A program made the position numbers and the translations under genes. A DNA stretch of 9,604 nucleotides from Candidatus Rhabdochlamydia sp. (lineage in GTDB: Bacteria > Chlamydiota > Chlamydiia > Chlamydiales > Rhabdochlamydiaceae): contig JASHWX010000160.1 in NCBI GenBank assembly GCA_030043815.1, forward strand, positions 1-9,604, read 5' to 3'. Positions within the stretch are counted from its first letter, which is position 1. Each line of letters begins with the position of its first letter. Under the pieces are notes generated by a model. It searched no databases. It was given only the letters and a program-made list of their open reading frames with translations, and was not told the origin of the DNA. Positions 1 to 6,346 of the stretch are shown here, piece by piece.

Positions 1-170
1 CCAGTGCATGGAAAAAACGATGATTTTGAGTCAGTTTGCCAGTCGCGTCAGCGACCAAAGCCCCGCACCCGAGCACATACTCAAATGGAGTAGGGCTCGG
101 GTGCGGGGTGGCAAAATGACTCAAAAGGGCGTTTTTGCCATGCGCTGGAGTTTTGCAACTGGCTCTAAAG
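1..170. repeat. Palindromic element, copy A (left end cut by window edge)
   Basis: Bases 1-41 and 109-148 are inverted repeats of each other with few mismatches (CCAGTGCATGGAAAAAACG against CGTTTTTGCCATGCGCTGG). Between them lie a small hairpin (GTCGC 42-46 / GCGAC 51-55) and a perfect 14-bp stem (CCCCGCACCCGAGC 61-74 / GCTCGGGTGCGGGG 95-108), topped by TACTC/GAGTA at 78-92. The right flank to about 169 (GCAACTGGCTCTAAA) matches the outer right arm of the element inside lpxK (GCAACGGTCTCAAA). The element therefore probably extends to about 170, and its matching left end lies before base 1. A frame that is already open at base 2 runs through it to a stop at 209-211, so it may sit in the tail of an upstream gene; that is only a possibility. 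Confidence 0.8.
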
Positions 171-516
171 GCGAAAGCTTTTTGACACCCAACCCACAAC
201 GCAGGCGGTGATTTATGGTACCAAAGTTTGGCCCACCTTACGGACGGTTTACATCGAGCATCAAGGTTCTCACGCCCGTTACTCAACCGATAGATCGAGT
301 AAGATTCAGATTTAAGCGTCTGTATCTTGCGCTCGCCTCGAGGACTTTGCCTGGGCTAACTTATCAGGGTTGGGAAAATCCCAAAACCAGAGACAACTTA
401 ATGCCGTTGGACTCCCTGGAAAAATATACAAGCATTATAAACCAATTTAACATTAAAAACAAGGAGCGAGATTTCCGCCAAGCCCTAAAGGACTTGGTTT
501 CCATCCCGTCAATAAG
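171..516. other. Stretch without a convincing gene
   Basis: No recognisable protein or tRNA was seen here. A 101-codon open frame (215-520) ends with its TGA overlapping the gmhA ATG by 4 bp, but its translation resembles no family I know and it has no good ribosome binding site. A short stem (TTGGGA-AAA-TCCCAA) lies at about 370-384 and lacks a T-run, so it is not a clear terminator. AT-rich sequence around 420-460 (TATACA, TATAAA) could hold the promoter of the gmhA operon, but I found no well-spaced -35 box. An AAGGAG at 461-466 has no start codon at a usable distance. Confidence 0.4.
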
Positions 517-1107
517 ATGAATATTGAAGAATCTGTCGACGAAGCGATTCGCGCTGTCGCATTTTTAAAACAACCTGCCAGCTTAAAATTCATTGAAACT
601 GCAAGCGATTGGGTTGCGCATTGCTTTCAATCCGGAAACAAGATTTTGATCGCCGGCAATGGCGGCAGCTTGTGCGATGCGATGCACATTGCCGAAGAAT
701 TGACAGGCCAGTTTCGCGATCGGCGCAAAGCGCTTCCGGCGATTGCGCTCTCTGATCCGGGCCACATGACCTGCACCGCAAACGACATGGGTTTTGATAA
801 GATCTTTTCGAGGCATGTCGAGGCATTAGGCCGGCCAGGCGATTTATTGCTTGTCTTAACGACAAGCGGCAACTCTCAAAATCTCGTCGATGCGGTTTGT
901 GCAGCGAAGCAAAATGGCCTGAAGACCATCGGATTTCTTGGAAAATCGGGAGGTAAACTTCTGGGGCAGTGCGACCTTGAGTGGGTCGTTCCAGGTTTTC
1001 GCTATTCTGACCGGATCCAAGAAGCCCATATGGCAGCTGCGCACATCATCATCGAAAACGTAGAGAAAATTTTATTTTATGCAGTAGGCAAATTTGCTTC
1101 TGTCTGA
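517..1107 (+). CDS. gmhA: Phosphoheptose isomerase (sedoheptulose 7-phosphate isomerase)
   Basis: This is a single SIS-domain cytoplasmic enzyme of 196 residues, the usual GmhA length. It converts sedoheptulose 7-phosphate to D-glycero-D-manno-heptose 7-phosphate, the first step toward ADP-heptose for the LPS core. Visible motifs are GNGGS (47-51), HIAEELTGQF (57-66, with the catalytic-type Glu), TSGNS (116-120) in the phosphate-binding loop, and RIQEAHM (166-172, with the His equivalent to the E. coli catalytic His). ATG 517 is the first start in this frame after stops at 448 and 454; no strong Shine-Dalgarno precedes it. The gene heads the operon with lpxK 12 bp downstream in the same frame, separated by tandem TGA TAA stops. 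Chlamydiaceae LPS has no heptose, so the gene points to an environmental chlamydia. The alternative DiaA/SIS-regulator reading is less likely because the GmhA-specific RIQEAHM motif is present. Confidence 0.93.
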   Translation: MNIEESVDEAIRAVAFLKQPASLKFIETASDWVAHCFQSGNKILIAGNGGSLCDAMHIAEELTGQFRDRRKALPAIALSDPGHMTCTANDMGFDKIFSRHVEALGRPGDLLLVLTTSGNSQNLVDAVCAAKQNGLKTIGFLGKSGGKLLGQCDLEWVVPGFRYSDRIQEAHMAAAHIIIENVEKILFYAVGKFASV

Positions 1108-1119
1108 TAAAATTCTCGC

Positions 1120-2241
1120 ATGCAAAGGTTCATTTTTAAGATTCTTGCCCCTGCCCTCGCTGCGAGACATTTCGCCTATGATCGCGGTTTATTCTCCTCG
1201 TGTTCCCTTTCTGTTCCCGTCATCAGCGTCGGCAACATTGCATTCGGGGGAACCGGCAAGACGCCGCTTGTCCATTTAATCGCTTCTCGATTGCAGGAGC
1301 ATATGCGCGTTGCGATTTTGACGCGGGGTTTTCGCTCTCAAATTGAAAAATCGGGAAAAGTGATAAAAATTTCCTCAGGGGACGGTCCTCTTTATTCTGT
1401 CGAGGAGTGCGGCGATGAGCCCTATTTTCTTGCAAAGAAGACGCGTGCAGCGATTTGGGTGGGGACCGACCGGGTCGCAAGTGGAAAGAAAGCGATCGAA
1501 GAAGGTGCTCAATGTCTGATTCTCGACGACGGCATGCAGCACCGCCGTATCCGCCGCGATGTGGAGATCGCAGTGATCGACAGTGCTGATCCTTGGGGCA
1601 GGCTGCGCGATCTGCCTGGGCGGTTAAAATATGCCACGCTCGTCGTCGCCAATCATATTGCCGATCGCGCGCATTATGAGCGCCTTCAACAAGAGCTTGC
1701 CCGTTTTACTTCAGCGCCCCTTGTCGGCGCACGTATAGAAATTTTGAATAAAGAGGCTTTTCCTCCGCGTAAAGTCGGTCTCTTCTGCGGCATCGGGCAG
1801 CCGGCCCGGTTTATACAAACCGTACGTGACTTAAATCAAGAAATCGTCGACACTCTCATCGTTAAAGACCATGGTAAAATTAAATTGAATCAGCTTCAAC
1901 GATTTGAGATGAGCTGCCGAAACAAAGGGGCGGAAGCGCTTGTGTGCACGGAAAAGGATTATGTTAAATTGAGACCGTTGCATAAGTCAGCATGCTTGGA
2001 AAAAACAGCCCATTTTGATGAGATTTCGAATTCGAGCGAGCCCGCATATGCGGGACGCCCCATAGGGGGCGAGCGAGAATCGAAAGATCGCGAAATGGGC
2101 GTTTTTAACAAGCATGATCACTTATGCAACGGTCTCAAATTATCTGCAGCGCCTTTGAACATTGTTCCCGTCGAGATCAAGCTTAAAATTACCGATGGGA
2201 TCGAACATTGGGAAAATTGCATAACTAAGGTTATCAGATGA
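1120..2241 (+). CDS. lpxK: Tetraacyldisaccharide 4'-kinase with an in-frame palindromic insertion
   Basis: LpxK is an inner-membrane-associated kinase that phosphorylates the 4' position of the lipid A disaccharide. The sequence shows VPVISVGNIAFGGTGKTPL (32-50, Walker A GGTGKT at 43-48), ECGDEP (96-101), DDGMQHRR (136-143), LPGRLK (165-170), GIGQPARF (224-231) and TEKDYVKL (277-284). The C-terminal strand LNIVPVEIKLKITDG (346-360) is also typical. Residues from about 284 to 339 are encoded by a long inverted repeat and separate the TEKD segment from the C-terminal strand, which are normally about ten residues apart. Without it the protein would be about 320 residues, close to the E. coli length of 328. 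The N terminus before Walker A is about 14 residues shorter than in E. coli. The start at 1120 is the first ATG after the tandem stops, with a poor Shine-Dalgarno. The stop overlaps the next gene (ATGA). Whether the enzyme remains active is inferred from the intact motifs. Confidence 0.93.
   Translation: MQRFIFKILAPALAARHFAYDRGLFSSCSLSVPVISVGNIAFGGTGKTPLVHLIASRLQEHMRVAILTRGFRSQIEKSGKVIKISSGDGPLYSVEECGDEPYFLAKKTRAAIWVGTDRVASGKKAIEEGAQCLILDDGMQHRRIRRDVEIAVIDSADPWGRLRDLPGRLKYATLVVANHIADRAHYERLQQELARFTSAPLVGARIEILNKEAFPPRKVGLFCGIGQPARFIQTVRDLNQEIVDTLIVKDHGKIKLNQLQRFEMSCRNKGAEALVCTEKDYVKLRPLHKSACLEKTAHFDEISNSSEPAYAGRPIGGERESKDREMGVFNKHDHLCNGLKLSAAPLNIVPVEIKLKITDGIEHWENCITKVIR
1971..2136. repeat. 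Palindromic element, copy B, inside the lpxK reading frame
   Basis: The outer ends are a perfect 17-bp inverted repeat, GAGACCGTTGCATAAGT (1971-1987) and its complement (2120-2136). Weaker AT-rich pairing continues outward to about 1964 and 2143. Inner arms also pair with mismatches (CATGCTTGGAAAAAACAGCC against GGGCGTTTTTAACAAGCATG). The core has a perfect 14-bp palindrome CCCGCATATGCGGG (2041-2054) and a 6-bp stem CGCCCC/GGGGCG (2056-2071). The lpxK frame is open through the whole element. Its arms resemble those of the element at 1-170, whereas the cores differ. This points to a dispersed family of coding-compatible palindromic repeats. Confidence 0.88.
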
Positions 2242-3425
2242 GCGAAGACATTAAGGTATTATTGCCCAAATTAGGAGAGAGCATCCATAGCGCCACGATC
2301 GTCCAATGGTTCAAACAAGTCGGCGATCCTGTCAATCTCGATGAGCCTCTCTTGGAGGTTTCCACCGACAAAGTCAATAGCGAAATCCCCTCTCCTGCAG
2401 CAGGAATCCTCAAGGAGATCCACGCTTCCCCCGATCAAGAGCTCCAGGTAGGCGAGCTGATCGCCGTCATCGGAGGAGGCAAAGCGCATGGCATAGCCGT
2501 CCGCGAAGAGGTCCGTGTCACAATCTCCGCTCCCGCATCTGCATCGGATGGCATGAAGGACTTTTTCTCTCCGGCGCTCCTTCGCCTTGCCCGCGAAAAA
2601 GGGATCGGCCTAGATGAATTGGAAAAGATCCCTGGAACGGGGATGGGCGGAAGGCTCACCAAGCGCGATCTCGAAGATCACATCGAAAAGCGCGCCAAAC
2701 CTTGTCCACTTGCTCCAAAAGCTGTCATGTCTACAGACGTTGAGCGGTTAAAGATGTCTGGGATGCGCAAAGCGATTGCCGACAACATGGTCCGCTCTTT
2801 CTACGAAGCGCCCCATGCGACGCTCGTCACAGAAGTCGACGTCACGGCGATCACCCACCTGATCCAAAAAGAAAAAGAAGCCTTTTTGAACAAGCATGGG
2901 TTTAAATTGACAGTGACGAGCTTTGTCGCGCGCGCGATCAGCAAGGCCTTGCAAGAATATCCTTTGATCAATTCTTCGTTGGACGGGGATACGATCCTTG
3001 TGAAGCGGTATGTCAATTTAGGCATTGCTGTGAGCGTGGAGCAAGGATTAATGGTGCCTGTCGTCAAGCATTGTCAGCGCATGGGCCTCACTGAGATTGC
3101 AAAAACCATCAGCGAATTGTCCGCCAAGGCCCGTTCCGGCAAACTGACACCCGATGACGTCAATGAAGGCACGATCTCCATGACCAACTTTGGCATGTCC
3201 GGCGTACAGATCGGCGTGCCGATCATCCGCTACCCGGAAGTCGCCATCGTCGGCATCGGCGCAGCCCATAAAAAAGTCGTGCCTCTGGAGAATGATCTGC
3301 TCGCGGTCCGCACGATGATGCACGTTTCGCTCACCTTCGATCACCGCGTGCTCGACGGGATGTACGGATGCGGCTTTTTAGGCGCATTGAAAAAACACAT
3401 CGAAGAAGACACCAAAGTGGATTAG
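2238..3425 (+). CDS. Dihydrolipoamide acyltransferase (E2) of a 2-oxo acid dehydrogenase complex
   Basis: This is the E2 core subunit, which carries acyl groups on a lipoyl arm and transfers them to CoA. Its 395 residues show three domains in order. The first is an N-terminal lipoyl domain (about 4-79) with lipoylation site DKV, Lys45. The second is a peripheral-subunit-binding domain (about 109-150, SPALLRLAREKGI to GRLTKRDL). The third is a catalytic domain (about 168-390) with the DHRVLDG motif (368-374; His369 and Asp373). There is a single lipoyl domain and a short linker. No E1 or E3 gene is in the window, so the substrate (pyruvate, 2-oxoglutarate or branched-chain acids) cannot be decided. 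From memory, Chlamydia encodes an additional E2 of this kind next to its KpsF/KdsD gene (CT400/CT399), and this may be its counterpart. The ATG overlaps the lpxK stop by 4 bp, with AAGG 8 bp upstream. hemB starts 1 bp after the stop. Confidence 0.9.
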   Translation: MSEDIKVLLPKLGESIHSATIVQWFKQVGDPVNLDEPLLEVSTDKVNSEIPSPAAGILKEIHASPDQELQVGELIAVIGGGKAHGIAVREEVRVTISAPASASDGMKDFFSPALLRLAREKGIGLDELEKIPGTGMGGRLTKRDLEDHIEKRAKPCPLAPKAVMSTDVERLKMSGMRKAIADNMVRSFYEAPHATLVTEVDVTAITHLIQKEKEAFLNKHGFKLTVTSFVARAISKALQEYPLINSSLDGDTILVKRYVNLGIAVSVEQGLMVPVVKHCQRMGLTEIAKTISELSAKARSGKLTPDDVNEGTISMTNFGMSGVQIGVPIIRYPEVAIVGIGAAHKKVVPLENDLLAVRTMMHVSLTFDHRVLDGMYGCGFLGALKKHIEEDTKVD

Positions 3426-3426
3426 C

Positions 3427-4422
3427 ATGGCATTTCCCTTGCTTCGCTTAAGACGACTGAGGCAACATCCGGTTTTGAGAGGATTGATCCGTGAAACGGA
3501 GCTCAATCTCAATGATCTGATTGCGCCCATCATCATCAAAGGCGAAACGGGAGAAAAAAAACCCGTCGCTTCGATGCCCGGCGTTGATCAAATCCCTATT
3601 GACAAGCTGCCAGGTGAAATTAACGAAATAGTCGATTTAGGCCTTTCCACCGTTCTTCTTTTCGGTGTGCCGCCGCATAAAGATCCTCTCGGTTCCGATT
3701 CCTATCACGATCATGGGATCATTCAAAAAGCAATCCGGAAGATCCGAGAAATAGCGCCTCATCTTCTCATTATCACCGATGTCTGTTTCTGCGAGTACAT
3801 GGACCATGGCCATTGCGGCATTCTCAATGAGCGATCTGATGTCGATAATGACAAAACACTCGAACTGCTCGTCAAGCAAGCGGTGAGCCAAGCCAAAGCA
3901 GGCTCCGATATCGTCGCCCCCAGCGGGATGATCGACGGCATGGTCAAAGCGATCCGCGCCGGCCTTGACGCAAATGGGTTTGAGCACATCCCCATTTTTA
4001 GCTATTCGGTGAAGTATCACACGTGCCTATACGGCCCCTTTCGCGATGCCGCTGAAGGCGCTCCTTCATTTGGCGATCGCAGCACGCACCAAATGGACAG
4101 CGCCAATGCCCAAGAGGCCCTTCGCGAAACACAGCTCGACGTGATCGAAGGCGCAGACATGCTCATGGTCAAACCCGCCCACACCTATCTCGATGTGATT
4201 TACCGCGTCAAGCAGGCCCATCCCCATATTCCGCTTGGCGCCTATCACACCAGCGGAGAATACTGCATGCTCAAAGCAGCGGCCGAAAAGGGATGGCTCG
4301 ATGAAAAGAAAGCCGTATTAGAAGTTCTTAGAGGCATCCGCCGCGCCGGCGCCGATTTCATCATCACTTATTACGCCAAACAGGCTGCTCGCTGGATGGC
4401 GCCTCTTTTTGATAATTGTTAG
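3427..4422 (+). CDS. hemB: Delta-aminolevulinic acid dehydratase (porphobilinogen synthase)
   Basis: HemB condenses two 5-aminolevulinate molecules to porphobilinogen, the second committed step of tetrapyrrole synthesis in the cytosol. At 331 residues it has the usual length. The metal site is visible as DVCFCEYMDHGHCG (118-131), whose Cys120, Cys122 and Cys130 indicate the zinc-dependent class. The two active-site lysines are Lys196 in FSYSVKYHTCLYGPFRDAA and the Schiff-base Lys249 in GADMLMVKPAHTYLD. GDRSTHQMD (217-224 region) and the SGEYCM loop (276-281) are also present. The usual SAKYASAFYGPFR segment reads SVKYHTCLYGPFR, a mild variation. It is the last gene of the operon, 1 bp after the E2 stop, and probably translationally coupled. 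Its last 59 bp overlap the 3' end of a minus-strand gene, and no clear terminator follows. Confidence 0.96.
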   Translation: MAFPLLRLRRLRQHPVLRGLIRETELNLNDLIAPIIIKGETGEKKPVASMPGVDQIPIDKLPGEINEIVDLGLSTVLLFGVPPHKDPLGSDSYHDHGIIQKAIRKIREIAPHLLIITDVCFCEYMDHGHCGILNERSDVDNDKTLELLVKQAVSQAKAGSDIVAPSGMIDGMVKAIRAGLDANGFEHIPIFSYSVKYHTCLYGPFRDAAEGAPSFGDRSTHQMDSANAQEALRETQLDVIEGADMLMVKPAHTYLDVIYRVKQAHPHIPLGAYHTSGEYCMLKAAAEKGWLDEKKAVLEVLRGIRRAGADFIITYYAKQAARWMAPLFDNC

Positions 4423-4795
4423 TTAAAAGCCGGATCCTCGCTTCTTTTGGGGTATTGTATAGCTGAAAAACCTGTCCCAGCCACGTGCATCGTTTTAGGT
4501 CATAGTGATCGCAGAAGATAGTTGCGCGATCTCGCAGCTGTGCCCAATTCTCAGGTTGATTCATTTTCTCAAAATGATCCACACCGGAAAAAAAAGTCTC
4601 AATCCATTCAACGGCAGCGTGCGCTTTTTTGGCCGGGCAATCGATTTTGGGAATCGGACTAAACGCTTGAGCGATGTGTTGCGCCCATTTTTCCTTATTC
4701 AGAAGATGAGCTTTGCTAACAACAAGAGGCGTAAGGGATGGGCGGACAATCAATGCTGTAGGTTGAGAACGGATGACTAAACTCATGATATTCAC
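4364..4795 (-). CDS. Hypothetical protein of 143 residues, convergent with hemB
   Basis: I do not recognise this protein. It has five tryptophans (37, 64, 84, 105, 140), a mixed charged composition and no signal peptide or membrane segment, so it is probably cytosolic. It lies 45 bp downstream of icd on the same strand, and its last 59 bp overlap hemB tail to tail. The case for a real gene is its upstream signal: a near-consensus promoter, TTGACA-17 bp-TAAAAT, is placed to start transcription about 14 bp before the ATG at 4795, with GAG five bases before that ATG. A second in-frame ATG at 4786 has no such signal. Without the gene, about 420 bp between hemB and icd would be empty. Function is unknown, and it may be a lineage-specific chlamydial protein. 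Confidence 0.6.
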   Translation of the reverse strand: MNIMSLVIRSQPTALIVRPSLTPLVVSKAHLLNKEKWAQHIAQAFSPIPKIDCPAKKAHAAVEWIETFFSGVDHFEKMNQPENWAQLRDRATIFCDHYDLKRCTWLGQVFQLYNTPKEARIRLLTNNYQKEAPSSEQPVWRNK

Positions 4796-4815
4796 TCAGT
4801 TTAAAATGAGGCAAA

Positions 4816-4844
4816 ATTTTAAAGAAGCAAAAGGTATTTGTCAA
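4816..4844 (-). promoter_or_regulatory. Sigma-70-type promoter for the 143-residue hypothetical gene
   Basis: Reading the minus strand, TTGACA (4844-4839) is followed by exactly 17 bp and then TAAAAT (4821-4816). This is a perfect -35 box and a -10 box with one mismatch. The -35 box contains the icd stop codon TGA (4843-4841). The expected start of transcription is near 4809, giving a short leader before the ATG at 4795. Confidence 0.65.
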
Positions 4845-6277
4845 CCTTGCGCCGATGAGAATGCGGCCGCCCCATCGAAAGCATACAGGTTTTCTGTACC
4901 GGTGATGTCGTAGCCGATGTTGTGCACTGCTTGCAGTGTTTTGAAAATGTCTTCTTGAGTGGCTTGCGCGTCCTTGTGCGCGAAGCGCAGCCGCCACTGA
5001 TCGATGCAGAAAGTTTCAGGATGGCCGCCCGGCCAGACGCGGACCCCGCGGTTGCTGATCATCTGCAAAGATAAAGGACTCCAGGCCTGAGAAGACGCGT
5101 GCTTGATGAAACTCTCCGCGCTGTCAATGGAATAAACAAAAACGTCGACACCGACAAGATCGCGCTTGATAGCACCAGGATATTGTTGCTGCGCCAAGGC
5201 GGTAAATTTTTTAGATCCCTTGTAAGAAATGGCGGGCAGCTGCTGTGGTTTTGATCCTAAGTGTCTTGCGACCGCTTCGGCAAATTCTTTTGTCCCGACT
5301 TTTTCTTTGCTGATGCCTTCTTTGTAAATGTCATAGGTGTGAATGCCCTGCTCGATTGTGGCGAGCCACGCATGATGGATCCTTTCTGCAACCTCTGTTT
5401 CACCGAGATAGACGAGCATCATGACGCTGGCGAGAAGAAGCCCTGATGGATTGGCGACATTTTGTCCAGCGCGCCTGGGCGCCGAGCCGTGGATCGCTTC
5501 GAACATCGCGCCCCGGTCCCCAATATTTGCCGAGCCGGCAATGCCGACAGATCCCGAGATCTGGGCTGCGACATCCGACAAGATGTCGCCGTAGAGATTA
5601 GGCAGGACGATCACATCAAATGCCTCGGGAGTGTCAGCGAGTTTGGCTGCGCCGATATCGACGATCCAATGCTCATGGATGATATCAGGGTATTCTTTGG
5701 CAATCTCATCGAAGACTTTGTGAAAAAGCCCGTCGGAAATTTTCATGATGTTGTCTTTCGTAAAGCACGTCACTTTTTTTCTGCCATAATGGCGCGCGTA
5801 TTCAAAAGCGTAACGGACGATTTTTTCTGAGCCAGGCCGCGAGATCAGTTTTAGGGACTTGTAGACATCAGGCGTCTGGCGATATTCGATCCCAGTATAG
5901 AGGTCCTCTTCATTTTCCCGGACGATCACGACATCCATGCCCGGATGTTTGGTGCCGATGAACGGCGCATAAGCCACGCAAGGGCGGACGTTGGCGTAGA
6001 GGCCCATCGTCGTGCGGATGGTGACGTTGAGGCTCTTGAAACCGCCCCCTTGAGGAGTTGTGATCGGAGCCTTGAGAAAGGCTTTGGTACTTCGGATCGT
6101 GTCCCATGACTTTGGCTCGATCCCCGTGAGAACGCCTTTAGAGTAAAGCTTTTCCCCGATCTCGATGATGCGAGGCTCAAGCGGTGCCTCTGCCTCTTCG
6201 AGCACATGCAGCACGGCGGACATGATTTCCGGCCCGATCCCGTCTCCATAGGCCACTGCGATGGGAATTTTGTTCAT
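4841..6277 (-). CDS. icd: Isocitrate dehydrogenase, long form with C-terminal extension (probably NADP-dependent)
   Basis: This TCA-cycle enzyme oxidatively decarboxylates isocitrate to 2-oxoglutarate. Its 478 residues comprise a beta-decarboxylating dehydrogenase core (about 4-340) and a C-terminal domain of about 130 residues, the long type known from Thermus and Rickettsia. Visible residues are GDGIGPEI (11-18), substrate-binding SLNVTIR (82-88), Arg98, Arg120 and Tyr127 in VREN..DLYTGIEY, Lys174 in FTKDNIMK, Asp207, and NLYGDILSD (227-235, metal Asp231/Asp235). In the coenzyme loop HGSAPRRAGQNVANP (263-277) two arginines stand where NAD enzymes have Asp-Ile and many NADP enzymes have Lys-Tyr; NADP preference is inferred from that. 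The ATG at 6277 has only an A-rich leader and no Shine-Dalgarno. Chlamydiaceae lack this step, so its presence supports an environmental lineage with a fuller TCA cycle. Confidence 0.95.
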   Translation of the reverse strand: MNKIPIAVAYGDGIGPEIMSAVLHVLEEAEAPLEPRIIEIGEKLYSKGVLTGIEPKSWDTIRSTKAFLKAPITTPQGGGFKSLNVTIRTTMGLYANVRPCVAYAPFIGTKHPGMDVVIVRENEEDLYTGIEYRQTPDVYKSLKLISRPGSEKIVRYAFEYARHYGRKKVTCFTKDNIMKISDGLFHKVFDEIAKEYPDIIHEHWIVDIGAAKLADTPEAFDVIVLPNLYGDILSDVAAQISGSVGIAGSANIGDRGAMFEAIHGSAPRRAGQNVANPSGLLLASVMMLVYLGETEVAERIHHAWLATIEQGIHTYDIYKEGISKEKVGTKEFAEAVARHLGSKPQQLPAISYKGSKKFTALAQQQYPGAIKRDLVGVDVFVYSIDSAESFIKHASSQAWSPLSLQMISNRGVRVWPGGHPETFCIDQWRLRFAHKDAQATQEDIFKTLQAVHNIGYDITGTENLYAFDGAAAFSSAQG

Positions 6278-6346
6278 ATTTTATTTTTAATTTTTTTTAA
6301 CGTAAGAGTTCAAGTAAAATTCGCTATTCACGTATACTTCCCGATT
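6278..6346. promoter_or_regulatory. Divergent promoter region between icd and kdsD
   Basis: This 69-bp AT-rich spacer must serve both divergent genes. On the plus strand TATACT (6333-6338) is a good -10 with a weak TTCAAG (6309-6314) 18 bp upstream. On the minus strand TTGAAC (6313-6308) is followed after 17 bp by TTAAAA (6290-6285). The two candidate -35 boxes overlap almost completely. Both would start transcription within about two bases of the respective ATG, and neither gene has a Shine-Dalgarno. Confidence 0.4.

Noticed and set aside
8..211. 67-codon open frame across the first palindromic element
   Set aside because: It is not called as a gene because its start is arbitrary, the frame is already open at the window edge and most of it is repeat sequence. 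It is kept only as part of the repeat finding.
461..470. AAGGAG as a ribosome binding site for an earlier gmhA start
   Set aside because: No ATG, GTG or TTG lies at a suitable distance, and the upstream in-frame codons encode residues unlike GmhA.
583..1044. Several minus-strand open frames opposite gmhA
   Set aside because: They are shadows of a confidently identified gene and have no family resemblance.
4423..4470. Terminator after hemB
   Set aside because: I found no hairpin followed by a T-run.
4423..4795. Plus-strand open frame 4505-4780
   Set aside because: It is opposite the minus-strand 143-residue gene, which has a promoter and a start signal; the plus frame has neither.
6206..6346. 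Upstream extension of the kdsD frame to an ATG at 6206
   Set aside because: It would overlap divergent icd, and the added residues do not belong to the KdsD family; ATG 6347 gives the normal N terminus.
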